Of a stretch of 64,000 nucleotides of DNA, positions 57,147 through 64,000 are shown piece by piece. This DNA is from Kribbella monticola (lineage in GTDB: Bacteria; Actinomycetota; Actinomycetes; Propionibacteriales; Kribbellaceae), in NCBI RefSeq assembly GCF_003261635.1, contig NZ_QFXK01000030.1, positions 186,001-250,000 of the forward strand. The letters are read 5' to 3'. How positions within the stretch are numbered: the stretch's first letter is position 1; each line of letters starts with the position of its first letter. The translations under genes and the position numbers were made by a program. The notes beneath the pieces are model-generated. The model had not been told where the DNA came from. It saw nothing but the letters and a program-made list of their open reading frames with translations, and ran no database searches.

Positions 57147-57922
57147 GCGAAGAAGTCCTTGAGAGCGGGCGCCAGGACGCCGGCGTCGACGTTGTGCTGT
57201 TGCCCCGGAAGGATCCGGTGGCTGCCGTCGCTGAGCGCCTCGACCACGACCTCGTTGCCGGTCTTCATCCACTCGTCCGAGGCGCCGCCGGTGAGCACCT
57301 GGGTCGGTACGGCGATGGCCGCGATCGCCTCGACCGGCACGGAGTAGTCGCCCATGATCGTCGCGTCGTACGCGAGGGTATGGGCGATCGCCTCCTGCGC
57401 CGGCCACCACGGCGACTCCTTCGCCATCGCGACGAATTCGGCCGGCAGCCCGACCACCTCGGCCATGAAGTACTCCGCCGCCTTGTCGCGCCGGCCCGCG
57501 GCCACGAACTCGCGGTAGATGTCGGCGGTGTTCGCCGGCGGCCGCTCGCGAGTGCCTTCCACGATGTACGGCGGCTCCCACAGCGCCAGCCGGTTCACCG
57601 GTCGGCCGGCGGCGGTCGCCAGCGCGGCGAGTGCGGCCCCGGACGAGGTTCCGTACAGGTGGGCCGAGCCACCCGCGACCGCGAAGATCGCGTCCAGGTC
57701 CTCGAACTCGCGCTCGATCTCGTAGACCTCGCCGTCACCGCTGTCGCCGCGGCCGCGCCGGTCGTAGTTGTAGACGGTGTACTTCTCCGCCAGCAACGAG
57801 GCGAGCGGGGCGTTCGACATCCGGTCGACCGAGCCGCCGCAGACCAGGACGACGGCCGGGCCCGCGCCCAGCTTGTCGTACGCGATCGCGGTGCCGTCCG
57901 CGGAAATGACCTTCTCCATCAT
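57143..57922 (-). CDS. Alpha/beta hydrolase (paralog of the next gene)
   Basis: A 259-residue enzyme with VISADGTAIAYDKLGAGPAV, YNYDRRGRGDSGD, elbow YGTSSGAALAAL and the catalytic-His region LPGQQHNVDAG. It is first in a three-gene operon with 4-nt overlaps. It differs from its downstream paralog most in the cap region, suggesting different substrates. GAGGAG-like sequence lies just upstream of the start. Confidence 0.9.
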   Translation of the reverse strand: MMEKVISADGTAIAYDKLGAGPAVVLVCGGSVDRMSNAPLASLLAEKYTVYNYDRRGRGDSGDGEVYEIEREFEDLDAIFAVAGGSAHLYGTSSGAALAALATAAGRPVNRLALWEPPYIVEGTRERPPANTADIYREFVAAGRRDKAAEYFMAEVVGLPAEFVAMAKESPWWPAQEAIAHTLAYDATIMGDYSVPVEAIAAIAVPTQVLTGGASDEWMKTGNEVVVEALSDGSHRILPGQQHNVDAGVLAPALKDFFA

Positions 57923-58019
57923 GAGCTCCTCTGAACCACTCGAGCCCGGTGCCGCTCACCTGGCCTCATCACTGCGTCGAACTCTCCCGCGGTCTTTCGA
58001 CAGAGCCGCCGAAGCAATT

Positions 58020-59276
58020 TCAGCAGGCAGCGGCTCGGCTCAGGAGGAAGGCTCTTTCTCGCTCGTTGCGGGTCAGCCCGGCCGCCCGCTCGAACTCGAC
58101 CCGGGCCTCGTCCAGCCGGCCCAGCTTGAACAGCAGATCACCGCGCACGCTCGGCAGCAGGTGGTAGTCCTTCAACGTCGGCTCGTCGACCAACGCGTCG
58201 ACCGCGACCAGTCCCCGCTCCGGCCCGAACGCCATCGAGATCGCCACCGCCCGGTTGAGCTCGACCACCGGCGACGGGGTGACCTCGGCGAGTACGGCGT
58301 ACAGGCCGGCGATCCGCGCCCAGTCGGTGTCCTCGGCCTCGGCCGCGCGGGCATGGCAGGCCGCGATGGCCGCCTGCAACAGATAGGGACCGGGCGGTTC
58401 CTCGGACGAGAACGCGCGGTCGATGCTCTCCAGACCACGCCGGATCAGCAGCCGGTCCCAGCGACGGCGATCCTGATCGAGCAGCAGCACCGGCTCCCCG
58501 TTCGGGGCGACACGGGCGTTGGCCCGGGACGCCTGCAATTCCATCAGCGCGACGAGGCCGTGGACCTCGGATTCGTTCGGCATCAGCTCGGCGAGCAATC
58601 GGCCGAGCCGCATCGCCTCGTTGCAGAGCGCCGGGCGCATCCAGTCGTCGCCCGCGGTCGCGGAGTACCCCTCGTTGTAGATCAGGTAGATGACCTCGAG
58701 CACCGAGGACAGCCGGTTGACCAGCTCCGCACCGGTCGGTACTTCGAACTGCGCCTCCGCCTTGGCCAGGTTGCGCTTGGCGCGCACGATCCGCTGCGCG
58801 ATCGTCGACTCCGGCGCGAGGAACGCCCGCGCGATCTCGTCGGTCTTCAGCCCGCCGAGCAGCCGCAGCGTCAGCGAGACCCGGGCGTCGGTGGTCAGCA
58901 CCGGGTGGCAGGCGGTGAACAGCAGCCTGAGCAGATCGTCCTCGATGGTGTCCTCGAGAATCGCCTCGACGTCGTCCTCGACGCTCTCCCCGTCGATCTC
59001 GAGCTGGTGCCCCATCTCGACGAGCTTGCGCTGGTACGTCTCCTTGCGCCGGATCAGGTCGATCGCCCGCCGCTTGGCGATCGCCATCAACCAGGCGCCC
59101 GGATTGTTCGGTACGCCGGACTCCGGCCACTGCTCCAGCGCGGCCACCAGCGCGTCCTGAGCCAGCTCCTCGGCCAGCCCGACATCGCGCACGATCCGCG
59201 CGACGCCGGCGATGATCCGCGCCGACTCGATCCGCCAGACCGCGTCGATGGCCCCGTGAGTGTCCGTAACCGTCAC
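58020..59276 (-). CDS. ECF42-type sigma factor with C-terminal TPR-like domain
   Basis: A 418-residue protein. Sigma region 2 (ARIVRDVGLAEELAQDALVA, NPGAWLMAIAKRRAIDLIRR) and region 4 (LTLRLLGGLKTDEIARAFLA, STIAQRIVRAKRNL) fill about 190 residues; the rest is the DUF6596/TPR-like extension with YLIYNEGY, LCNEAMRLGRLL and a GDLLFKLGRLDEARVEFERA end. This is the ECF42 layout, in which the extension, not an anti-sigma factor, controls activity. A DGPF/YCII gene lies directly upstream on the same strand, the known partner of this class. Confidence 0.92.
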   Translation of the reverse strand: MTVTDTHGAIDAVWRIESARIIAGVARIVRDVGLAEELAQDALVAALEQWPESGVPNNPGAWLMAIAKRRAIDLIRRKETYQRKLVEMGHQLEIDGESVEDDVEAILEDTIEDDLLRLLFTACHPVLTTDARVSLTLRLLGGLKTDEIARAFLAPESTIAQRIVRAKRNLAKAEAQFEVPTGAELVNRLSSVLEVIYLIYNEGYSATAGDDWMRPALCNEAMRLGRLLAELMPNESEVHGLVALMELQASRANARVAPNGEPVLLLDQDRRRWDRLLIRRGLESIDRAFSSEEPPGPYLLQAAIAACHARAAEAEDTDWARIAGLYAVLAEVTPSPVVELNRAVAISMAFGPERGLVAVDALVDEPTLKDYHLLPSVRGDLLFKLGRLDEARVEFERAAGLTRNERERAFLLSRAAAC

Positions 59277-59363
59277 CCGACCGATAGAACAGCACCCCTC
59301 GGGTCAAGGCAAGCGACCCGGCTCCCCGAGTCGCTGCCTCTCCCCGCGTAGCTCTTGGCGTTC

Positions 59364-59741
59364 CTACTGCTGGAAAAGGTCCGAGTCCGGGCCGAAGTCG
59401 GCTTCCTCGACAACGCGCCGGACCTCGACCTCGCCGTCCAGCGCGGCCGCCAGCCGGGCAGCCCACTCGATCGCCTCGTCCTTGTTCCGCACGTCGACAA
59501 CGATCACGCCGCCGATCAGCTCCTTGGTCTCCGCGAACGGGCCGTCCGTCACCGTCCGCTTACCCCCCGACACCTTCACCCGCGCGCCGAGCGAACTCCG
59601 GTGCACCCCCTCGGCAAACAACAGCACGCCGGACTTCGACAGGTCCTCCACCACCTTGCCGACCCCCTCGGCAACCTCCTGGCTCACCATCCGGCCGGCC
59701 TCGGAGTTCTCGTCCGCCTTGTTGATGATCATGTAACGCAT
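59364..59741 (-). CDS. DGPF/YCII-domain protein, ECF42 partner
   Basis: A 125-residue protein with MRYMIINKADENSEAG, VTDGPFAETKELIGGVIVVDV (quoted in part; the DGPF motif is intact) and a Glu/Val-rich end. The ATG at 59741 has AAGGAG 7 nt upstream. DGPF proteins are the usual neighbours, and sometimes targets, of ECF42 sigma factors; the sigma gene starts 87 nt downstream. Biochemical function is unknown. Confidence 0.9.
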   Translation of the reverse strand: MRYMIINKADENSEAGRMVSQEVAEGVGKVVEDLSKSGVLLFAEGVHRSSLGARVKVSGGKRTVTDGPFAETKELIGGVIVVDVRNKDEAIEWAARLAAALDGEVEVRRVVEEADFGPDSDLFQQ

Positions 59742-59937
59742 CACTGCACTCCTTCATCGAAAGTCGTCGCCCACTTACTCTCACGTCGAACGGGTCACCC
59801 CCAGATCGACACGCGGCGAAACGCTTCTCCTCTTCGCCGCGCCCTTCCCCTGCGTTGCATAAGTTCGCGATGCGCCGGCCGCGGTCCGGGTACTGCGAGG
59901 TGTCCGCCGATCCCGATCGCCGCAAGGAGCCCGAACG

Positions 59938-60432
59938 ATGTCCGACACCGACAACCCGGTCAGCCACATCGCGCAACTGGTGCAGCGCGCCAAGATCTGC
60001 ATGCTGACCACGATGACCGCCGAGGGAAAGCACGTAGCCCGCCCGATGGCCCTCCAGGAAGCCGAATTCGACGGAGACCTCTGGTTCTTCGCGTACGACG
60101 ACTCCGCCAAAGCCCAGGAAATCGTGATCAATCCGCAGGTCAACGTGAGCTTCACCAACGACAAAAGCAGCGAATGGACCTCCATCTCAGGCACCGCCGA
60201 ACTCGTGCACGACCGAGCCAAGGCCGAAGACCTGTGGTCCGCACCCCTCAAAGCCTGGTTCCCCGACGGCCTGGAAACCCCAGGACTGACTCTCATCAAA
60301 CTCCACGCCGACACCGCGGAGTACTGGGAAGGCCCAAGCAGCAAGGTAGTCCGTCTCCTCGGCGCCGCCCGCGCAGCCGTCACCCGTGACCCAGACAAAT
60401 TCCCCGCCACCAACGAAACCGTCGACCTCTGA
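59938..60432 (+). CDS. Pyridoxamine-5'-phosphate-oxidase-like flavoprotein (general stress protein 26 type)
   Basis: A 164-residue protein with the split-barrel flavin-binding pattern ICMLTTMTAEGKHVARPM, DLWFFAYDDSAKAQEI, NPQVNVSFTNDKSSEWTSISG in part, and TAEYWEGPSSKVVRLL. It resembles the stress protein 26 / YdaG group that binds FMN or F420. It is unlikely to make PLP. AAGGAG lies 8 nt upstream of ATG. It stands alone. Confidence 0.87.
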   Translation: MSDTDNPVSHIAQLVQRAKICMLTTMTAEGKHVARPMALQEAEFDGDLWFFAYDDSAKAQEIVINPQVNVSFTNDKSSEWTSISGTAELVHDRAKAEDLWSAPLKAWFPDGLETPGLTLIKLHADTAEYWEGPSSKVVRLLGAARAAVTRDPDKFPATNETVDL

Positions 60433-60465
60433 CATCTCGCTGCAGAGGTGACGGAAACAACCTTC

Positions 60466-60936
60466 ATGCAGTCCTTTCTCCCCTATCCCGACTTCGCCGC
60501 GACTGCGCGCGTACTGGATCCCCGGCGCCTAGGTAAGCAGCGCGTCGAGGCAATCCAGATCCTGCGCGGCTTGGTCGTGCCGAACTACGGATGGCGGCAT
60601 CACCCAGCAGTGAAAATGTGGGCCGGCTACGAGGAGGCCCTGGTCCGCTACGGCCTCGAAATCTGCGCGGCCTGGACCGCCACCGGCCGCCCCGACACCT
60701 GCGAACAAACCCTCCGAACCGACCTGGCCAACCACTGCAACCTCACCACCGTCCGAACCCAACCAGCCCTGGCAACAGCCGGCGACCTACCACCATGGCT
60801 AGGCAACAACACCTTCCACCGCACCCACCGCTCAGCCCTACTACGCAAAGACCCCGACTACTACGGCCCCCTCTTCAACGACCCCGCCGACCTCCCCTAC
60901 CTCTGGCCAACCTCCGACCGCCCAAGCAACTGCTGA
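60466..60936 (+). CDS. MSMEG_6728-family protein (pyrimidine-dimer-glycosylase-like)
   Basis: A 156-residue protein beginning MQSFLPYPDFAATARVLDPR, with RLGKQRVEAIQILRGL and WRHHPAVKMWAGYEEALVRY, matching MSMEG_6728-like proteins, distant relatives of the T4 endonuclease V type pyrimidine dimer glycosylases. The N-terminal residues of the T4 enzyme's catalytic site are not clearly kept, so DNA-repair activity is unproven. ATG 60466 is preferred to GTG 60448 because family members start at MQxF. Confidence 0.82.
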   Translation: MQSFLPYPDFAATARVLDPRRLGKQRVEAIQILRGLVVPNYGWRHHPAVKMWAGYEEALVRYGLEICAAWTATGRPDTCEQTLRTDLANHCNLTTVRTQPALATAGDLPPWLGNNTFHRTHRSALLRKDPDYYGPLFNDPADLPYLWPTSDRPSNC

Positions 60937-61167
60937 CCCGACGCCGACAACGCAATACGGCAAGCCGACGGTCGGCCGCACCGACCTGCGGCTCGCACTC
61001 GCCCGTTGACCGTGATTACAGGACCCTCACCGTTCTGGGCGAGGCAGGCGTCGTGTGCTGCCGAGCTGGCAAGGTGTTGGCATATCAATCCGCTTGCACC
61101 AGGGGGAGCCGAACGGCCCAGCACTGGCACACCCCTCGCAACCGCCTGGAAGCTGAATCCGAAGAAC

Positions 61168-62019
61168 ATGCTTACCGAGAGATCTTCGTTGTTCTGTGAT
61201 GTCGCACTAGCTGAGCGCATCGAGCGGGTCGAAACGCAACTCATCGCGATGGCCAGTCGCGCGGCCCATCGACGTGTCCCTGACAAGAAGGGATTCGTGA
61301 TCCAGCTCGAGGGTGGCGGCGTCGCGAGTTTCGCAGACGACAACTCGCCGTACAACAAGGTTGTGGGAATGGGCTTCGGCGGCGTGCCGAGTGGGACCGA
61401 ACTGGCCGAGATAGAGCAGGCGTTCGCGCAACGCGGTGCACCGGTCCAGATCGAGCTCGCACATCTTGTCGACCCCGAGATCGGCATCGTCCTCACCGAG
61501 CGGGGCTATCGGCTGGAAGCGTTCGAGAACGTCCTCGGCCTCGCCATCGAGGATTCCGACGAGCCGCTCATGCCGGCCGGGGTGGAGATCCGGCAGAGCG
61601 GCGACGAAGAGTTCGACGCGTGGCTCGAGGTGGTGGCCGATGCGGCTGCTCACCCCGACACCCAAGGCGTGCCATGGCGGGAAGAGTTTCCGCGCGATGT
61701 CTACCTGGCGGCCGAACGCGACGCGGCGGCCGCTGAGGTCACCCGCTACATCGCGCTCCACGATGGTGTGATCGCGGGGGGCGCCGGACTACGCACCGCA
61801 GAAGGGATCGCTCAGTTCGCCGGCGCAGCCACCGCACCCCAACACCGCCGCCACGGAATCCAATCCGCGTTTCTTTCGACCAGGCTGGCCGACGCCGCAG
61901 CCGCCGGCTGCGACGTCGGAGTCATCACCACCCAGCCAGGCTCCAAGTCGCAGCAAAATGCCCAACGCCGAGGGTTCACTCTCCTCTACACCCGCGCCGT
62001 CCTCGTCAAACACCCCTGA
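61168..62019 (+). CDS. GNAT N-acetyltransferase
   Basis: A 283-residue protein. A less typical N-terminal half (LAERIERVETQLIAMASRAA in part) is followed by a GNAT fold with GVIAGGAGLRTAEGIAQFAG and the acetyl-CoA loop APQHRRHGIQSAFLSTRL (Q/RxxxGxQ), then GVITTQPGSKSQQNAQRRGF. The substrate is unknown. ATG 61168 has only a weak ribosome-binding site. The 230 nt before it contain no recognised gene; TTGACC near 61008 is a possible -35 box. Confidence 0.82.
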   Translation: MLTERSSLFCDVALAERIERVETQLIAMASRAAHRRVPDKKGFVIQLEGGGVASFADDNSPYNKVVGMGFGGVPSGTELAEIEQAFAQRGAPVQIELAHLVDPEIGIVLTERGYRLEAFENVLGLAIEDSDEPLMPAGVEIRQSGDEEFDAWLEVVADAAAHPDTQGVPWREEFPRDVYLAAERDAAAAEVTRYIALHDGVIAGGAGLRTAEGIAQFAGAATAPQHRRHGIQSAFLSTRLADAAAAGCDVGVITTQPGSKSQQNAQRRGFTLLYTRAVLVKHP

Positions 62020-62436
62020 TCACCCCCAACGTGTCCCCAGAGCTTTCGAACAAGGGCTCGCCGGTGAGTTCGACGTAGCCCGACCGGCTGTGATCGGACG
62101 TTTCGGACATACAGGCTCCTAGTGCAGCCTGCGTCTGCAATGCGCGTCAGCCGCCAATCCCCTGGCCATTTCTCACAGCAGACCACGCTGCCAGACCGAT
62201 GCCGGGGAGGTACCCGAAGGCAGGGCCAGTCTGCTGGAGCTGCCGACACAGTCCTCTCGGAATCCGAGCCCTAGACGTGTGGTCAAAATGTGTCCACGGA
62301 TCTGCGCCCGCTACCTGAGCCAGCCGCCCGGCTTTTAGCGGGCGACGTAGGAGCCCGCGCCCGGGGTGGGTGGGAGCCAGACGCCGGAGGACGCGACGGA
62401 GGAGCGGCCCGTAGGTGGCGGCGTGGGTGCGCAGCC
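62020..62436. other. Gene-free 417-nt stretch
   Basis: No convincing gene, tRNA or known RNA was seen between the acetyltransferase and the LCP gene. Short frames exist in several phases but have unnatural codon use. Locally A+T-richer bases (GTGGTCAAAATGTGTCCACGG, near 62280) stand out and could be a promoter or the remnant of an old insertion, but no terminal repeats or recombinase traces were recognised. Confidence 0.5.
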
Positions 62437-63975
62437 TTAGCTGTCGTCGCCGGTGGGGTGGTAGGCGCAGGCGTCGTTGAGGTTTTGGGTGGGGGGCGGG
62501 GGGGCTGTCTTGCCGGGGGTGGCCGACTTGCTGGGCTTGGTGGGGGGTGTGGAGGTGGTGGGCTTGACCGGGGTGTCGGAGGGCTTGGATTCCAACGCCT
62601 TTTGGACGGTTTCGCGGAGGCCCTTGTAGTCGGGGTGGAGGTATTTGAGTTTCAGCTTCGACACGTCCAGGTAGACGTTCGAGACCGTCGCTGACTTGAC
62701 CTTCAGGGCCAGTTGTACGAGGGCGGGCAGCAGTTCCTGGGGGATGTCCGTCCGGAGGAGGTGTTTGCCGGCTTTGGCGATGGCCTGGTATTTCGTGACC
62801 AAGGTCTTGGGGTCCGCCGCGTCGACGATGCCCTTGATGGCGCAGCGTTGGCGGATCTGGCGCTGGTCGTCGTCGGCGCCGTAGCGGCCGCGGGCGAACC
62901 AGAGGGCGTGGAAGCCGTCGAGGTGTTTGTTCGGGCCCGGTTCGATCCACTGGCCGGGTGGGATGTGAGCGCTGCTGATGCCGCCCATCGCGACGCGCTC
63001 GTTGACGTTCACGGTGATGCCGCCGAGAGCGTCGACGATCTCGTCGAAGCCTTGCAGGTTCACCTGCAGGTAGTAGTCGATCTTGAGCCCGGTGGCCTCG
63101 CCGACCGACTGCTTCACGACGTCGGCGCCCTGGTTGTCGGACGGGCCGAGGATGCCGGGGTGTGCGTCCGGGATGTTCTGGTACATCGCGGTCAGCATCC
63201 ACTCCAACCGGCCTTCGAGGCTGAGCCCTTCCTTGCCGAAGCCGTCCGGGTAGAACTTGTGCAGCGGCGAGTCCTCCGGGAACGGCATGAAGGTGAGCTG
63301 CCGCGGCATCGAGATGAGCGCCGTGTCGCCGGTCTTGGTGTCGATGCTCGCCACGATCACGGTGTCGGTCCGTACGCCGATCCGGCCCTTGCCGTCGTCG
63401 CCGCCGAGCAGCAGCAGGTTCAGCCGGGGTTTGCCCTCCCACGGGTCCTTCACGTTGACCGTGCTCGGCCGGGTCGCGCTCTTGCTGTCCGCCTGGGACT
63501 GGAACACGTTCTGAACCAGCGACCGCTGAGCAAGGACATTCTGTACGCCGACCGCCGCCGGAGCCGCGATCGCAAAACAGAGCAGCCCGACCAGGACCGC
63601 TCCGACCGCCCGCCCGCCGGGACCACCTGTTGCCGGACGCAACAACCGGTGCGAGCCGACGATCACGATGATCCAGAGCAGCGCGAGCAGACCGATGCCG
63701 ACGCTGGTGATCAGCAACCGGCTCGGCACCACGGCTGCCGCGAGCACCTCGTCGCGGCGCGTCAGGCCGACGTACACGCCGAGACCGAGCAGTCCCAGGC
63801 TGAGCGTGAGGACGAACGCGCCGAGTCGGCGCCGGCCGCCGATGATCAGGCCCACGCCTGGGAGCAGCGCGCTGAGCAGCGTCAGGCCGAGTGAACCGGG
63901 GACGGTCCGCGAGCGGGCGCGACCAGGCCGCCCGGGGCGACCTTTCGCCCGGGTCGCGCGTGATCGACTCCCCAT
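62437..63975 (-). CDS. LCP (LytR-CpsA-Psr) family cell-wall glycopolymer ligase
   Basis: A 512-residue membrane protein. A basic N-terminus (SRSRATRAKGRPGRPGRARS) precedes about four hydrophobic helices (residues 29-47, 50-70, 86-107, 124-145); the extracellular LCP domain spans about 175-440 with LLLLGGDDGKGRIGVRTDT, the Arg/Asp residues that bind the polyprenyl pyrophosphate (RTDT, SMPRQ) and WFARGRYGADDDQRQIRQR in part. The C-terminus is a Thr/Pro/Lys-rich tail ending NDACAYHPTGDDS. It would attach teichoic-acid- or arabinogalactan-like polymers to peptidoglycan. ATG 63975 lies near the window edge, with GGGGAG just upstream. Confidence 0.93.
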   Translation of the reverse strand: MGSRSRATRAKGRPGRPGRARSRTVPGSLGLTLLSALLPGVGLIIGGRRRLGAFVLTLSLGLLGLGVYVGLTRRDEVLAAAVVPSRLLITSVGIGLLALLWIIVIVGSHRLLRPATGGPGGRAVGAVLVGLLCFAIAAPAAVGVQNVLAQRSLVQNVFQSQADSKSATRPSTVNVKDPWEGKPRLNLLLLGGDDGKGRIGVRTDTVIVASIDTKTGDTALISMPRQLTFMPFPEDSPLHKFYPDGFGKEGLSLEGRLEWMLTAMYQNIPDAHPGILGPSDNQGADVVKQSVGEATGLKIDYYLQVNLQGFDEIVDALGGITVNVNERVAMGGISSAHIPPGQWIEPGPNKHLDGFHALWFARGRYGADDDQRQIRQRCAIKGIVDAADPKTLVTKYQAIAKAGKHLLRTDIPQELLPALVQLALKVKSATVSNVYLDVSKLKLKYLHPDYKGLRETVQKALESKPSDTPVKPTTSTPPTKPSKSATPGKTAPPPPTQNLNDACAYHPTGDDS

Positions 63976-64000
63976 AGCTCCCCTGTCAGCGCCCGATACC

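Noticed and set aside
62713..63894. Long plus-strand frame opposite the LCP gene
   Set aside because: Antisense shadow with no recognisable domain; the minus-strand LCP protein explains the sequence.

Overview
The window is about 70% G+C, with dense genes, frequent GTG/TTG starts, 4-nt ATGA/GTGA overlaps, a short LID-less adenylate kinase and many TetR, ECF-sigma and alpha/beta-hydrolase genes. This fits a soil actinomycete. The mix of secreted polysaccharide-degrading enzymes, a MocR regulator and a LAL regulator suggests a Kribbella-like member of the Propionibacteriales; that genus-level guess is inference. No rRNA, tRNA, CRISPR array, transposase or integrase was recognised.

Region 1 (1-14.6 kb) is a compact nonribosomal peptide locus. 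A two-module NRPS (A-T-C-A-T) overlaps by 4 nt a very large second protein (C-A-T-C-A-T-TE-MFS), in which a terminating thioesterase with a Cys nucleophile is fused to a complete MFS exporter. A DUF6875-like gene follows and a bidirectional hairpin ends the operon. Four adenylation domains predict a tetrapeptide scaffold: position 1 reads Leu-like, position 3 reads Asp-like, and positions 2 and 4 are unassigned. No MbtH, epimerase or tailoring gene is present. An adenylate kinase gene is divergent from the operon. This locus is the best candidate for a previously undescribed system.

Region 2 (14.6-33 kb) holds secreted carbohydrate enzymes (a GH87-type alpha-1,3-glucanase and a Tat-exported PL8 lyase with a divergent GntR/LacI-hybrid regulator), an ECF sigma factor with a coupled membrane protein, an SDR/TetR pair separated by three operator dyads, a secreted HAD phosphatase, a DUF4242 protein and a LAL regulator coupled to an acetyltransferase gene.

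Region 3 (33-47 kb) contains cobalamin-dependent methionine synthase behind an SAH-riboswitch-like leader, an MFS/TetR operon with a double-dyad operator, an HtrA-like protease with a Gly/Asn/Gln-rich insertion, a second TetR/SDR pair with duplicated operators, a MocR regulator, and a WYL regulator divergent from an epoxide hydrolase with a 19-bp dyad between them.

Region 4 (47-64 kb) is mostly housekeeping and stress genes: RNase Z, a threonine/serine dehydratase, an SGNH hydrolase, a fused alpha-beta glycyl-tRNA synthetase (unusual for actinobacteria), a methyltransferase with a potentially self-sequestering leader, superoxide dismutase behind a MerR/SoxR-like dyad, tandem alpha/beta hydrolases, an ECF42-type sigma factor with its DGPF/YCII partner, and an LCP cell-wall glycopolymer ligase.
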